From NCBI RefSeq assembly GCF_022654015.1, contig NZ_CP073063.1, forward strand, positions 1,674,001-1,738,000: DNA of 64,000 nucleotides, read 5' to 3'. Positions 17,964-27,784 of this stretch are shown piece by piece. The translations under genes and the position numbers were made by a program. The notes under the pieces were generated by a model. The model was not told the DNA's origin and did no database searches. It saw nothing but the letters and a program-made list of their open reading frames with translations. How positions within the stretch are numbered: position 1 is the stretch's first letter; every line of letters begins with the position of its first letter. The DNA comes from Brevundimonas diminuta (lineage in GTDB: Bacteria; Pseudomonadota; Alphaproteobacteria; Caulobacterales; Caulobacteraceae).

Positions 17964-19502
17964 GTGAAACGGAGGATGCAGGCGCTTCGACACCATGTCA
18001 CGCGAATCAAACAGATAGGTCGCATGACTCTAGCCGGCGACAGTTACGAAGGCAGTCTGCTGGAGCCGGGGCCAGCCCTGTGGACGTCCGCCGTCGCGCA
18101 CCGCTTTTCGGTGCTGATGGAAAACGAGGCCTATTTCGACGCCCTGTCTTCGGCGATCCACAAGGCTCAACGCTCCATCGTGCTGCTGGGATGGCAGTTC
18201 GATCCACGCACCCATCTGGATCCGGAAACGCGGCCCGGCGACAAGTCGGCGGAAATCGGTCGCCAGCTGCGGATGCTGGTCAAGAAAAAGCCGGACCTGG
18301 ATGTGCGACTGCTCATCTGGAAATCGCCGCTGCTGATCGCCGCGTCGCAGGGCTTCTATCCGCACAAGGCGCAGCGCTGGTTCCGTAAGCGGATGGTGGA
18401 GTTTCGGCTCGATTCCCCCGGTCCTATCGGCGCCTGCCATCACCAGAAGGTGGTGGTTATCGACGACAAGGTGGCCTTCTGCGGCGGCGGCGACATCTCG
18501 ACCGATCGCTGGGATTCCGACGAACATCTGGACGGCGACCCGCGCCGCGCCCTACCGAGCGGCCTGATCTGCAAGGCGCGTCACGAGGTGATGAGCGTGA
18601 TGGACGGTCCTGCGGCGCGGGCGCTGGGCGATCTGGCGCGCGAACGCTGGTTCAAGGCGACGTGGGAGCGCACCATACCTGATGAGGTCGAGGACGATCC
18701 TTGGCCCGACGGGGTGCCGGTGCAGATGACCGACGTGCCCGTCGGCATCGCCCGCACAGAGCCGAAATGGTCTGGGCGTCAGGAGGTACGCGAGAGCGAA
18801 GCCTTGCATCTGGAATCAATTCGGCGCGCCAAGCGGCTGATCTATATTGAGAACCAGTATTTCACCTCGCCGGTCATCGCCGCCGCATTGGCCGAACGTC
18901 TGGCCGAGGTGGATGGGCCGCAGGTCATCGTCATCTCGACCGCCAAGAGCCCGAGTTGGTTCGACAGCATGACCATGGACACGGCCCGGGCCGAGGTGCT
19001 GCACCGGCTGGAGCAGGCGGACAAATACAACCGCTTCTTCGCCTTCGCCCCACTGACCGCCGACGGCGACCGGATTATCGTCCATGCCAAGGTGACCATC
19101 ATCGATGATCGGCTGCTGCGGATTGGGTCCACCAATCTGAATAACCGGTCGATGGGCCTGGATACCGAATGCGACATCGCCGCCGAGCCTGTCGATGCGG
19201 CGGGTCGGGCCTTCATTACGGCGCATCGTCACCGGACGATCGCCCATTGGCTGGGCGTTGCGACGGAGGACTATTCGGCGGTCGAGGGCGTATTCGGCTC
19301 GGTGGGGCAGGCGATCTGCAACTTCGAAACCGATCGGCTTAAGCCGCTGGGTTCAGAGCCCCCAACGCGCATCCAGCGGATGTTTGCGGAATGGCAGTTG
19401 GGCGACCCGACGTCGTCCAGCGATGCCTGGCGGCCGTGGAAGCGGCTGAACCGTTCGCAGCGCACCCGCCCCGCGTCCGAGGGCGGTCACGCGCCGGGCT
19501 GA
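17964..19502 (+). CDS. Phospholipase D / cardiolipin synthase-like protein
   Basis: This 512-residue protein carries two HKD motifs: HHQKVVVIDDKVAFCGGGD (around residue 157) and VHAKVTIIDDRLLRIGSTN (around residue 374). These are the paired active-site halves of the PLD superfamily. It has no clear signal peptide. Start choices are GTG 17964 (used), ATG 17976 or ATG 18024 (MTLAGDSYEG); the last is closest to where homology to PLD-like proteins should begin. The enzyme would cleave or exchange phosphodiester head groups of membrane phospholipids. Its 3' end overlaps the convergent endonuclease/exonuclease/phosphatase gene by 16 bp, a pairing often seen between these two families. Confidence 0.88.
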   Translation: MKRRMQALRHHVTRIKQIGRMTLAGDSYEGSLLEPGPALWTSAVAHRFSVLMENEAYFDALSSAIHKAQRSIVLLGWQFDPRTHLDPETRPGDKSAEIGRQLRMLVKKKPDLDVRLLIWKSPLLIAASQGFYPHKAQRWFRKRMVEFRLDSPGPIGACHHQKVVVIDDKVAFCGGGDISTDRWDSDEHLDGDPRRALPSGLICKARHEVMSVMDGPAARALGDLARERWFKATWERTIPDEVEDDPWPDGVPVQMTDVPVGIARTEPKWSGRQEVRESEALHLESIRRAKRLIYIENQYFTSPVIAAALAERLAEVDGPQVIVISTAKSPSWFDSMTMDTARAEVLHRLEQADKYNRFFAFAPLTADGDRIIVHAKVTIIDDRLLRIGSTNLNNRSMGLDTECDIAAEPVDAAGRAFITAHRHRTIAHWLGVATEDYSAVEGVFGSVGQAICNFETDRLKPLGSEPPTRIQRMFAEWQLGDPTSSSDAWRPWKRLNRSQRTRPASEGGHAPG

Positions 19503-20224
19503 ATGACCTCGAAATCGACGATCAGCGGCAGGTGGTCCGAGGCCACGCGCGCTAGGGGCGAGAAGGCGGATTGCACCGCGCGGATGCGGATATGTGGGCT
19601 GACGAAACAGTGGTCGATGCGAATGGCGGGGAAAGCCGACGGGAAGGTCTTCACGCTGGGCTTCTGGCCCAACTGACGCTGGCAGTCCTGTAGGCTGCGG
19701 CACAGGGTCTGATAGGGGCGGGTGATCGAAGTGGCGTTGAAATCGCCGGCCAACAGGATCGGTCCCTCGCATGCGCCGACCCAGCCGGACCCGGCCAGAG
19801 CGGCGGCCTGAAGCCGCTGCTCGCGTGGGACCAGGCCCAGGTGGGTGTTCATGACGTTCACGCCCGTGCCGTCGATCTCGATTTCCGACCAGATCGCCCC
19901 GCGCGGTTCCAGGCCCGGAATGCCGCTCACGGTCGGCAGGGCGCCGGCGCGGATCAGCCGTTCGGGATGCGGGGTCAGGATGGCGTCGCCGTACTGTTCG
20001 GCCTCGACCCGCATCGCCGGGTGAAAGCGTGAGGTCATGGCCAGACCGTCGGCGATCGCCTCGGCCTGATCGACCCCGCCTGTGCGCGCGCGGCCCACGT
20101 CCAGTTCCTGCAGGCAGACGATGTCCGGCTCGAACTCGGCGATGACGGCGACGATCCGGCCGACATCCAGGCGACGATCCGTGCCGACGCAGCGGTGGAC
20201 GTTGTAGGTGAGAAGGCGAGGCAT
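19487..20224 (-). CDS. Endonuclease/exonuclease/phosphatase family protein
   Basis: This 245-residue protein has the EEP fold motifs in order: LLTYNVHRCVG, VCLQELDVGRAR (metal-binding Glu), MNTHLGLVPREQR, GDFNATSITRP, RIDHCFVS and the catalytic SDHLPLIVDFEV. The family includes Mg-dependent DNases and phosphodiesterases acting on lipids or nucleotides. Because its stop overlaps the stop of the convergent PLD-family gene by 16 bp and such pairs recur in proteobacteria, a role with phosphodiester-containing lipids is plausible but inferred. No signal peptide is seen. Confidence 0.88.
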   Translation of the reverse strand: MPRLLTYNVHRCVGTDRRLDVGRIVAVIAEFEPDIVCLQELDVGRARTGGVDQAEAIADGLAMTSRFHPAMRVEAEQYGDAILTPHPERLIRAGALPTVSGIPGLEPRGAIWSEIEIDGTGVNVMNTHLGLVPREQRLQAAALAGSGWVGACEGPILLAGDFNATSITRPYQTLCRSLQDCQRQLGQKPSVKTFPSAFPAIRIDHCFVSPHIRIRAVQSAFSPLARVASDHLPLIVDFEVIQPGA

Positions 20225-20296
20225 GAACTGGCGACTGGTTGAACGTTGACCGTGGGCTAGGCCTTCTGGCGCGCGAATGCGACCCCGATGCGACGA

Positions 20297-20980
20297 TCAG
20301 AGCAGGATCAGATGATCGGGCAACTCGTTGCGATTGTCGGCGCGCGGCGGAAAGTGGCGGGCCAGAACCTCGCCGCACAAACCGATGGCGGCGGCAAAGC
20401 CATCGACGGGGCGGTCGGCGCGCAGCTCGCGGGTCAGTACGGCGACGGCCTGAGCCCAGGCGTCCTCATCGACCTTGGCGTAGATGCCTTCATCGGCGAT
20501 CAGTTCGACCTGATGTTCGTCCAGGGCCGCGAAGATCAGAACGCCCGTGCGCTCCTGCGTGACATGGACGCCTTGAGCCAGAAATTGCTGCAAGGCCGCC
20601 TCCCTGACGCGGCCGCGCCTGACGCCGGCGGGCGTCACGAGACGGCGCACGGCCGGGATACGGGTCATCAGAAAGACGCCGACGAAAACGACGGCCTGCG
20701 ACAGCGCGTAAAGGCCCAGAGCCTGCGCCGTCGTGGCGTCCTGCGCGGCCTGGTGCGCTGCCTCCCAGCCATCGCTGGGCCAGCGAAGATCCAGCACGAA
20801 CGGAACGAAGACGATCGGGGCCAAAAGCGCCATCGCCGCCGCCCAGGCCAGGCTGACGTCCACATAGGTCGAGACCCGACGCGAGACGACGCAGAAGATT
20901 TCACCCGATGTCTGACGCTCGGACGCCGCTATGGCTTCGGCGATGCGGGTGCGGTCGTTGTCCGTGATCTGCATCACCAT
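20297..20980 (-). CDS. TPM domain membrane protein
   Basis: From ATG 20980 (or ATG 20974, better spaced from GGGGGG) the protein has about 228 residues. The N-terminus matches a TPM-domain start (TDNDRTRIAEAIAASERQTSGEIFCVVSRRVSTY). Two hydrophobic segments follow (WAAAMALLAPIVFVPFVLDL and ALGLYALSQAVVFVGVFLM). The C-terminal half has the conserved AALQQFLAQGVHVTQERTGVLIFAALDEHQVELIADEGI. It is the last gene of a lemA-ygcG-TPM set and overlaps its upstream neighbour. These sets are widespread; the biochemical role is unsettled. Confidence 0.82.
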   Translation of the reverse strand: MVMQITDNDRTRIAEAIAASERQTSGEIFCVVSRRVSTYVDVSLAWAAAMALLAPIVFVPFVLDLRWPSDGWEAAHQAAQDATTAQALGLYALSQAVVFVGVFLMTRIPAVRRLVTPAGVRRGRVREAALQQFLAQGVHVTQERTGVLIFAALDEHQVELIADEGIYAKVDEDAWAQAVAVLTRELRADRPVDGFAAAIGLCGEVLARHFPPRADNRNELPDHLILL

Positions 20981-21798
20981 CCCCCCGAGGCGCCGCCGCC
21001 ACCGAAACTGCCGCCTCCGCCGCCGAACCCGCCACCGCCGAAGCCGCCGCCGCCGCCCCAACCGCCGCCGCCTCTGCCGGAGTTCCGCAGCGCCTCTGAC
21101 GCCGCCCACAGCAGAACCGAGCTGACATTGCTGCGTCGTCCGCGCCCGGACCGCATGGCGATCAGGAAGATGAACAGGAAGAGCGCGGCGATTATGACCA
21201 GCGGAATGATGGAGTCGCCCTTGGTGTCGGCTTGCTCGGCTGCGGCGGCCTGGGCGCGCGCCTGCGCCTCCGCCGGGTCGAGCGAAAGCTGGGCGATCAG
21301 GGCGTCTACGCCCTTGATCACGCCGGCCTGGTAATCGCCGTCTCGAAACGACGGGAGGATGTCGTTGCGGATGACCTGGGACGAGAAGGCGTCGGTCAGA
21401 ATGGGCTCCAACCCATAGCCGACCTCGACGCGGACCTTGCGTTCATTCGGCGCGACGATCAGCAGGGCGCCGTTGTCGTTTTCCTTCTGGCCGATGCCCC
21501 AGGCGCGACCCAACTGATAGCCGTAGTCCTCGATCTCCTGATCCTGAAGGCTGTTGACCGTCACGACGACCAACTGGTCGGTCGAACTGGCTTCAAGCGC
21601 CGCGAGCTTCTCGGTCAGGGCCTGTTCCGTCGCCGGGTCGAGCAGATTGGCCTGATCGACCACGCGGCCGGTCAGGGGCGGGAAGTCGATCTTTCTCTGA
21701 GCCGCCGCCGGCAGGACCAGCAGCAAGGCGATGACAAGGCTGAAAAGGAGGGCAGCGACGCCCGGCGAACGCCGCGCCGCCGCTTGAAGGTTTGTCAC
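20974..21798 (-). CDS. YgcG family (TPM domain) protein with glycine-rich C-terminus
   Basis: This 274-residue protein has a signal peptide (LFSLVIALLLVLPAAAQ). A periplasmic TPM domain begins FPPLTGRVVDQANLLD and contains VVVTVNSLQDQEIEDYGYQLGRAWGIGQ and KVRVEVGYGLEPILTD. A transmembrane helix follows near residue 205, then a cytosolic tail ending in glycine- and tryptophan-rich repeats (GGGGFGGGGFGGGGG). This layout is typical of the YgcG family. It overlaps LemA upstream by 4 bp and the second TPM gene downstream, so three membrane proteins are translated as a coupled unit. Confidence 0.87.
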   Translation of the reverse strand: MTNLQAAARRSPGVAALLFSLVIALLLVLPAAAQRKIDFPPLTGRVVDQANLLDPATEQALTEKLAALEASSTDQLVVVTVNSLQDQEIEDYGYQLGRAWGIGQKENDNGALLIVAPNERKVRVEVGYGLEPILTDAFSSQVIRNDILPSFRDGDYQAGVIKGVDALIAQLSLDPAEAQARAQAAAAEQADTKGDSIIPLVIIAALFLFIFLIAMRSGRGRRSNVSSVLLWAASEALRNSGRGGGGWGGGGGFGGGGFGGGGGSFGGGGASGGW

Positions 21799-22478
21799 TG
21801 GGCGGGCGGGGTCGCGCCCGGCGCCACGGCCGGTGCGCCGCCGCCGGGCGCCGAAGCGTTGGCGGGCGGGGCGTTCAGATTGAAGTTGACCTGGGGCGCC
21901 GACTGGGCGGCGGCGGTGGCGGTGAACAACTGCATCGGCTGCGACCCGCCATGCAGGGTCTTGGCCCAGATCACCTGCGGGAACGTGCGAAGCGTCGTGT
22001 TGTAGTCGCGAACGGCCTCATTGTAGTCGCGGCGCGCGATCTGGATGCGGTTTTCGGTGCCTTCCAGTTGGGACTGCAGGGTCAGGAAGTTCTGATTGGC
22101 CTGAAGTTGCGGATAGGCCTCGACCGTGACCAGCAGGCGTGACAGGGCGCCGGACAGCTGGCTCTGGGCCTCCTGATACTGCTGGAAGGCCTGCGGATTA
22201 TCGAGGTCGTCGGCCGAGACGTTGACCGAAGTGGCGCGGGCGCGGGCGTTGATGACGTCCGTCAGGGTGGTGCGTTCCTGGATCGCGGCGCCTTGAACCG
22301 TCGCGACCAGATTGGGGATCAGGTCGGCGCGGCGCTGATACTGGCTCTGCACATCGGCCCAGGCCGCCTCGGCGCGTTCCTGCTTGGTTGGAATGGTGTT
22401 GTAACCGCAGCCCGCCACGGCGGGGACGATCATCAGAGCACCGGTCAGAGCGACGGCGCGAGCGTTAAAGCGGACCAT
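21795..22478 (-). CDS. LemA family lipoprotein
   Basis: This is a 227-residue protein from ATG 22478 (the frame continues 45 bp upstream without homology). The signal peptide ends in a lipobox (VAGCGYN). The LemA coiled-coil domain follows: NTIPTKQERAEAAWADVQSQYQRRADLIPNLV, LQANQNFLTLQSQLEGTENRI and ARRDYNEAVRDYNTTLRTFP. A Pro/Ala-rich tail ends the protein. LemA proteins are membrane-anchored helical bundles of unknown biochemical role, nearly always next to TPM-domain genes, as here. It is first in the three-gene unit. Confidence 0.9.
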   Translation of the reverse strand: MVRFNARAVALTGALMIVPAVAGCGYNTIPTKQERAEAAWADVQSQYQRRADLIPNLVATVQGAAIQERTTLTDVINARARATSVNVSADDLDNPQAFQQYQEAQSQLSGALSRLLVTVEAYPQLQANQNFLTLQSQLEGTENRIQIARRDYNEAVRDYNTTLRTFPQVIWAKTLHGGSQPMQLFTATAAAQSAPQVNFNLNAPPANASAPGGGAPAVAPGATPPAQ

Positions 22479-22539
22479 GACATCTCCCGTTCGGCGATAG
22501 CGCCGTTGAACGGGACTATTCACCGGCCCAATAAATGCA

Positions 22540-23463
22540 TCAAGCGTCCAATGGCTCCGGTTGGAGATTGTTGAGGCGGCAGGCGGCAGAATAGGTGTTG
22601 GCCAACAAACAGGCGATGGTCATCGGGCCGACGCCCCCCGGCACCGGGGTGATGCGGCCCGCGGCCTCGACCGCCTCTTTGAAAGCGACATCGCCGACGA
22701 CGCGGGTCTTGCCCTCGGCGGCCTTGACGGGATCGGCCGAGGGGACGCGGTTGATGCCCACGTCGATGACGGTCGCGCCTGGTTTGATCCAGTCGCCCTT
22801 GATGATCTCGGGCCGACCGACGGCGGCGACCAGAATGTCGGCGCGACGGCAGACGTCGGGCAGGTCGCGCGTGCGCGAATGGGCGACGGTGACCGTGCAG
22901 TTTTCGCCCAGCAGCAGTTGAGCCATCGGTTTGCCGACGATGTTGGAGCGGCCGACGATGACAGCGTTCAGGCCCGACAGATCGCCGAGCTGATCCTTCA
23001 AAAGCATCAGACAGCCCAAGGGGGTGCAGGGGACCAGACCCGGCAGGCCGACGGCCAGACGACCGGCGTTCACGACGTGAAAGCCGTCCACATCCTTGTC
23101 CGGTGAAATGGCGTCCAGAACCACCGTCGCGTCGATGTGGGCGGGCAGGGGCAGTTGCACCAGGATGCCGTGAATGCCGGCATCCGCATTCAACTTGGCG
23201 ATCAGGGCCAGCAGTTCGTCCTGGCGGGTCGATTCGGCCAGGCGGTGGGTGTCGGAGCGCATGCCGGCGCGCAGCGTCGTCTCGCCCTTGTTGCGGACGT
23301 AGATCTGGCTGGCCGGGTCCTCGCCGACGATGACGACGGCCAGACCGGGTTTGACGCCGTGCGCGGCTTCCAGCCGGGCGACGGCCGCCCCGACGCGTTC
23401 CACCAGTGCGGCCGAGAAGGCCTTGCCGTCGATCAGGGTCGCAGGCGTGGATTGGGCCGACAT
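22540..23463 (-). CDS. folD: Bifunctional methylenetetrahydrofolate dehydrogenase/cyclohydrolase FolD
   Basis: This is a 307-residue protein from ATG 23463 ([17 protein letters not shown]); upstream in-frame sequence shows no homology. Signatures are [14 protein letters not shown] with the catalytic Lys, [21 protein letters not shown] and the NADP-binding [34 protein letters not shown] ends the core. It converts methylene-THF to formyl-THF in one-carbon metabolism in the cytosol. It is on the same strand as LemA but separated by 61 bp, and divergent from the PPC-repeat protein. Confidence 0.95.
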   Translation of the reverse strand: MSAQSTPATLIDGKAFSAALVERVGAAVARLEAAHGVKPGLAVVIVGEDPASQIYVRNKGETTLRAGMRSDTHRLAESTRQDELLALIAKLNADAGIHGILVQLPLPAHIDATVVLDAISPDKDVDGFHVVNAGRLAVGLPGLVPCTPLGCLMLLKDQLGDLSGLNAVIVGRSNIVGKPMAQLLLGENCTVTVAHSRTRDLPDVCRRADILVAAVGRPEIIKGDWIKPGATVIDVGINRVPSADPVKAAEGKTRVVGDVAFKEAVEAAGRITPVPGGVGPMTIACLLANTYSAACRLNNLQPEPLDA

Positions 23464-23555
23464 GGCAGCTCCGTCTGGCGGGAAATCAGGATGGCGGCGA
23501 TTTACAGCCGTCACGGTTCGGCGTCTATGATCCGCAGCCTATGCTGGAGGAATTC

Positions 23556-25454
23556 ATGAACCGTCCGTCGCTCGCCGCCGCTGTCAGCACCCTGGCCCTT
23601 TTGTGGACGGTCGCGCCGGCCGTGGCCCAGGACGCGCAGCCGTTGCGTATCGGGGCCGATGTGAACGGCGCCCTGACGGACGGCGACGCCAAGGCGGCGG
23701 ATGATGAATATCGCTATGACGACTATCGGTTCGAGGCGCGAGCGGGGCAGCGGCTGGAAGCCACGCTGAGGTCGGACGCTTTCGACGCCTATCTGGAAAT
23801 CTATGCCGACGGCGCGGCGGGCGAGCCGCTGACGTCCGACGACGACGGATTGGGCGACGGCACCAATGCGCGGCTGCGCTTCACGCCGGAACAGGCGGGG
23901 ACCTATGTTCTCAGAGCCCGGACGCTGAGCGGACTGGACGGCGGCGACTATCGTCTGTCGTTGCAGGAACGCCCGGCCGCACCGCGTGCGCCGCGACCCG
24001 GCGGTGTCCGCGTCGGGTCGACACAGAGCGGCGAACTGACGGCTCGCGATCCTGAGCAGGAAGACGGCGGCCGCTATGACGCCTACGCCTTCCGCGCCAA
24101 CGCCGGCGATCGGTTCGTGGTGACGCTGGATTCCGAGGCTTTCGATCCCCTGGTGCGGGTGGGGCGGATGAACGGTCCCGATTTCGTGGAGATCAGTTCG
24201 AACGACGACGCGCCCGGCGGCGGGCTGAATTCGCGGCTGACCTTCTCGGCGCCGACGGACGGCGAATATGTGATCCGGGCCACGTCGCTGGAAGACGGGC
24301 TGGGTCGTTACGAACTGGGCCTAGCCGAGGCGCCGCCCGCGCCGCCGTCAAAGCCCGTCGCGATCGGTGACGAGATCAAGGGTGAGCTGGGCTCGGACAG
24401 CGCTACGAACGACGGCGGCCAGCGCGCGGAGACCTATCGCTTCACCGGAACGAACGGTCAGCGCGTCGCGATCGAAATGAAGTCGAGCGACTTCGACGCC
24501 TATCTGACGCTTCGCCGCGCATCGGACGATACCGTTCTGGCCGAGGACGACGACGGCGCCGGCTCGGGCACCGACGCCCGCATTGCGCGCACCTTGGACG
24601 CCGACGGCGACTACATCATCGAGGCGCGCGGGTTCAGCGACGAGGCCGAGGGCGACTATACGCTGAAGCTGACCGAAACCGCACCGCCGCCGCCGCCGAC
24701 CACGGCGACCCTGGGTCAAACCGTGCAAGGCGAGATCACCGACGAGGATCCCCAGGGCGACGACGGCAAACGCTACGACGCCTATGCCTTTGCCGGAACG
24801 GAAGGTCAGCGTGTCCAGGCGATCCTGCGGTCCGGCGACTTCGACGCCTATCTGGAGATCGGCAAGGCCGAGGGTGAGTTCGAGGCCCTGGCCAGCGATG
24901 ACGACGGCCTGGCCGAGGGCACGGACTCAAGGCTGAACTTCACCCTGCCGTCGGACGGGAATTATGTGGTTCGCGCCATGCCGCTGGATGCGGAGGGCAA
25001 GGGCCTCTATTCGCTGGAGCTGCTGGATCGCGGGCCAGAGCCCAAGCCCGGCAGCCTGCTGATCGGGTCGACCGTGCGCGGGACCCTGTCGAACAGCGCC
25101 GCGCTCAGCGACGAAGGCGCCTTCTTCAACGCCTACCGCTTCCAGGCCAAGGAGGACGAGAAGCTGCGTCTGACGATGGTGTCGAACGCCTTCGACTCCT
25201 TCATCGACCTGGGCAAGGAAGACGAAGACGGCGATTTCACCAGCCTGGCCACCGATGACGACAGCCTGTCCGACGCCCACGCCAAGCTGGATTGGACCAC
25301 GCCGGACGACGGCTGGTACGTCGTGCGCGCCCGCGCCTATGGACCCAATCAGATCGGCGCCTATGCCCTGACGGTCGAGCGCCAACCGGCCGGCGCATCG
25401 ACCTCGGCGCGCGATGATGCGCCCGTCGTCGTGGCGCCCAAATCGGGCGGCTGA
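23556..25454 (+). CDS. Secreted protein with five tandem PPC (pre-peptidase C-terminal) domains
   Basis: ATG 23556 follows a GGAGG site. The 632-residue protein has a signal peptide ending VAPAVAQ-D. It is then built of five repeats of about 115-125 residues, each with a G-x-x-x-x-G-L/E-L opening, a Tyr-Asp-x-Tyr-x-Phe strand (YDDYRFEA, YDAYAFRA, AETYRFTG, YDAYAFAG, FNAYRFQA), a DFDAYL-like strand and a DDDG turn. These are hallmarks of the bacterial PPC beta-sandwich, usually an appendage of secreted peptidases. Here no catalytic domain accompanies them. A periplasmic or surface binding role is inferred. The acidic turns may bind calcium. Confidence 0.85.
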   Translation: MNRPSLAAAVSTLALLWTVAPAVAQDAQPLRIGADVNGALTDGDAKAADDEYRYDDYRFEARAGQRLEATLRSDAFDAYLEIYADGAAGEPLTSDDDGLGDGTNARLRFTPEQAGTYVLRARTLSGLDGGDYRLSLQERPAAPRAPRPGGVRVGSTQSGELTARDPEQEDGGRYDAYAFRANAGDRFVVTLDSEAFDPLVRVGRMNGPDFVEISSNDDAPGGGLNSRLTFSAPTDGEYVIRATSLEDGLGRYELGLAEAPPAPPSKPVAIGDEIKGELGSDSATNDGGQRAETYRFTGTNGQRVAIEMKSSDFDAYLTLRRASDDTVLAEDDDGAGSGTDARIARTLDADGDYIIEARGFSDEAEGDYTLKLTETAPPPPPTTATLGQTVQGEITDEDPQGDDGKRYDAYAFAGTEGQRVQAILRSGDFDAYLEIGKAEGEFEALASDDDGLAEGTDSRLNFTLPSDGNYVVRAMPLDAEGKGLYSLELLDRGPEPKPGSLLIGSTVRGTLSNSAALSDEGAFFNAYRFQAKEDEKLRLTMVSNAFDSFIDLGKEDEDGDFTSLATDDDSLSDAHAKLDWTTPDDGWYVVRARAYGPNQIGAYALTVERQPAGASTSARDDAPVVVAPKSGG

Positions 25455-25504
25455 TCGACCTGTGAGGTTGCCAAGCGCGGGAACCGGCGTGTAGAGAGCC
25501 GCCT

Positions 25505-25610
25505 CCTGTTGGGGAGTAGCTTCCGGCGTTCGTCGTCGGGATCGCGTCAACATACTCGCGCTTGGGCGCGTGGCGCGATCAGCGGAACCACCGCCTAGCG
25601 AGACCAGCGT
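25505..25610 (+). ncRNA. yybP-ykoY manganese riboswitch upstream of mntP
   Basis: All three conserved blocks of the yybP-ykoY family are present in order in the mntP leader: GGGGAGTAGC at 25511-25520, GTCAACATACTCG at 25546-25558, and CCGCCTAGCGAGACC at 25591-25605. Variable GC-rich helices lie between. The ligand of this class is Mn2+. The element ends about 65 bp before the mntP start. Control may be translational, since no T-run follows. Exact borders are approximate. Confidence 0.88.
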
Positions 25611-25672
25611 GTCCTGACGCCGCGACCGGCCGGTGCAGGACCGCTGTCACGCGTCCGGTCGAGTGTTGTTTC

Positions 25673-26245
25673 ATGACCCCAGGCGCCATTGCCATTCTCT
25701 CGCTCAGCATGTCCACGGACGCCTTTGCGGCCGCCGTCGGACGCGGGGCGTCGCATCGACCTGTCATCAAGGACGCGGTAAAGGCCGGCCTAGTCTTCGG
25801 CGTCATCGAGGCGATTACGCCCCTGATCGGCTGGGGATTGGGCATCATCGCCGCCGGCCTGGTCGAAAAGGTGGATCACTGGATCGCCTTCACCCTGCTG
25901 CTGATCGTCGGCGGTAAGATGATCTGGGAAGGCGTCCAGCTGCGGGGCGCGGACGAGGATGAGGGGCCGCGCCGGTCCGGCCCTTGGGCGCTGGTTGCGA
26001 CGGCGGTCGGAACCAGCATCGACGCCGCGGCCGTGGGCGTGGGGCTGGCCTTCATCGGGGCCAATATCTGGGTGATCGCCGCCTCGATCGGTTTCACCAC
26101 CTTTATCCTGACTACGATCGGCATGCTGATCGGCAAGGCCGTGGGCACGCGCTTCGGCAAGACGGCCGAGATCATCGGCGGCATCGCCCTGATCGGTCTG
26201 GGCTCGGCCATCCTGATGGAACACCTGGGCGTTCTTGGCGGCTGA
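25673..26245 (+). CDS. mntP: Manganese efflux pump MntP
   Basis: This is a 190-residue inner-membrane protein from ATG 25673; the longer open frame overlaps the riboswitch and is not coding. It has about six hydrophobic helices in two repeats, each with an Asp-containing motif: LSLSMSTDAFAAAVGRGA and VATAVGTSIDAAAVGVGLA. Also present is MLIGKAVGTRFGKTAEIIGGIALIGLGS. These match MntP, which exports Mn2+ under excess. The manganese riboswitch in its leader gives direct support for both substrate and regulation. It is convergent with hutH, 6 bp apart. Confidence 0.93.
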   Translation: MTPGAIAILSLSMSTDAFAAAVGRGASHRPVIKDAVKAGLVFGVIEAITPLIGWGLGIIAAGLVEKVDHWIAFTLLLIVGGKMIWEGVQLRGADEDEGPRRSGPWALVATAVGTSIDAAAVGVGLAFIGANIWVIAASIGFTTFILTTIGMLIGKAVGTRFGKTAEIIGGIALIGLGSAILMEHLGVLGG

Positions 26246-26251
26246 GCCGGA

Positions 26252-27781
<1,530 letters not shown>

Positions 27782-27784
27782 GGT

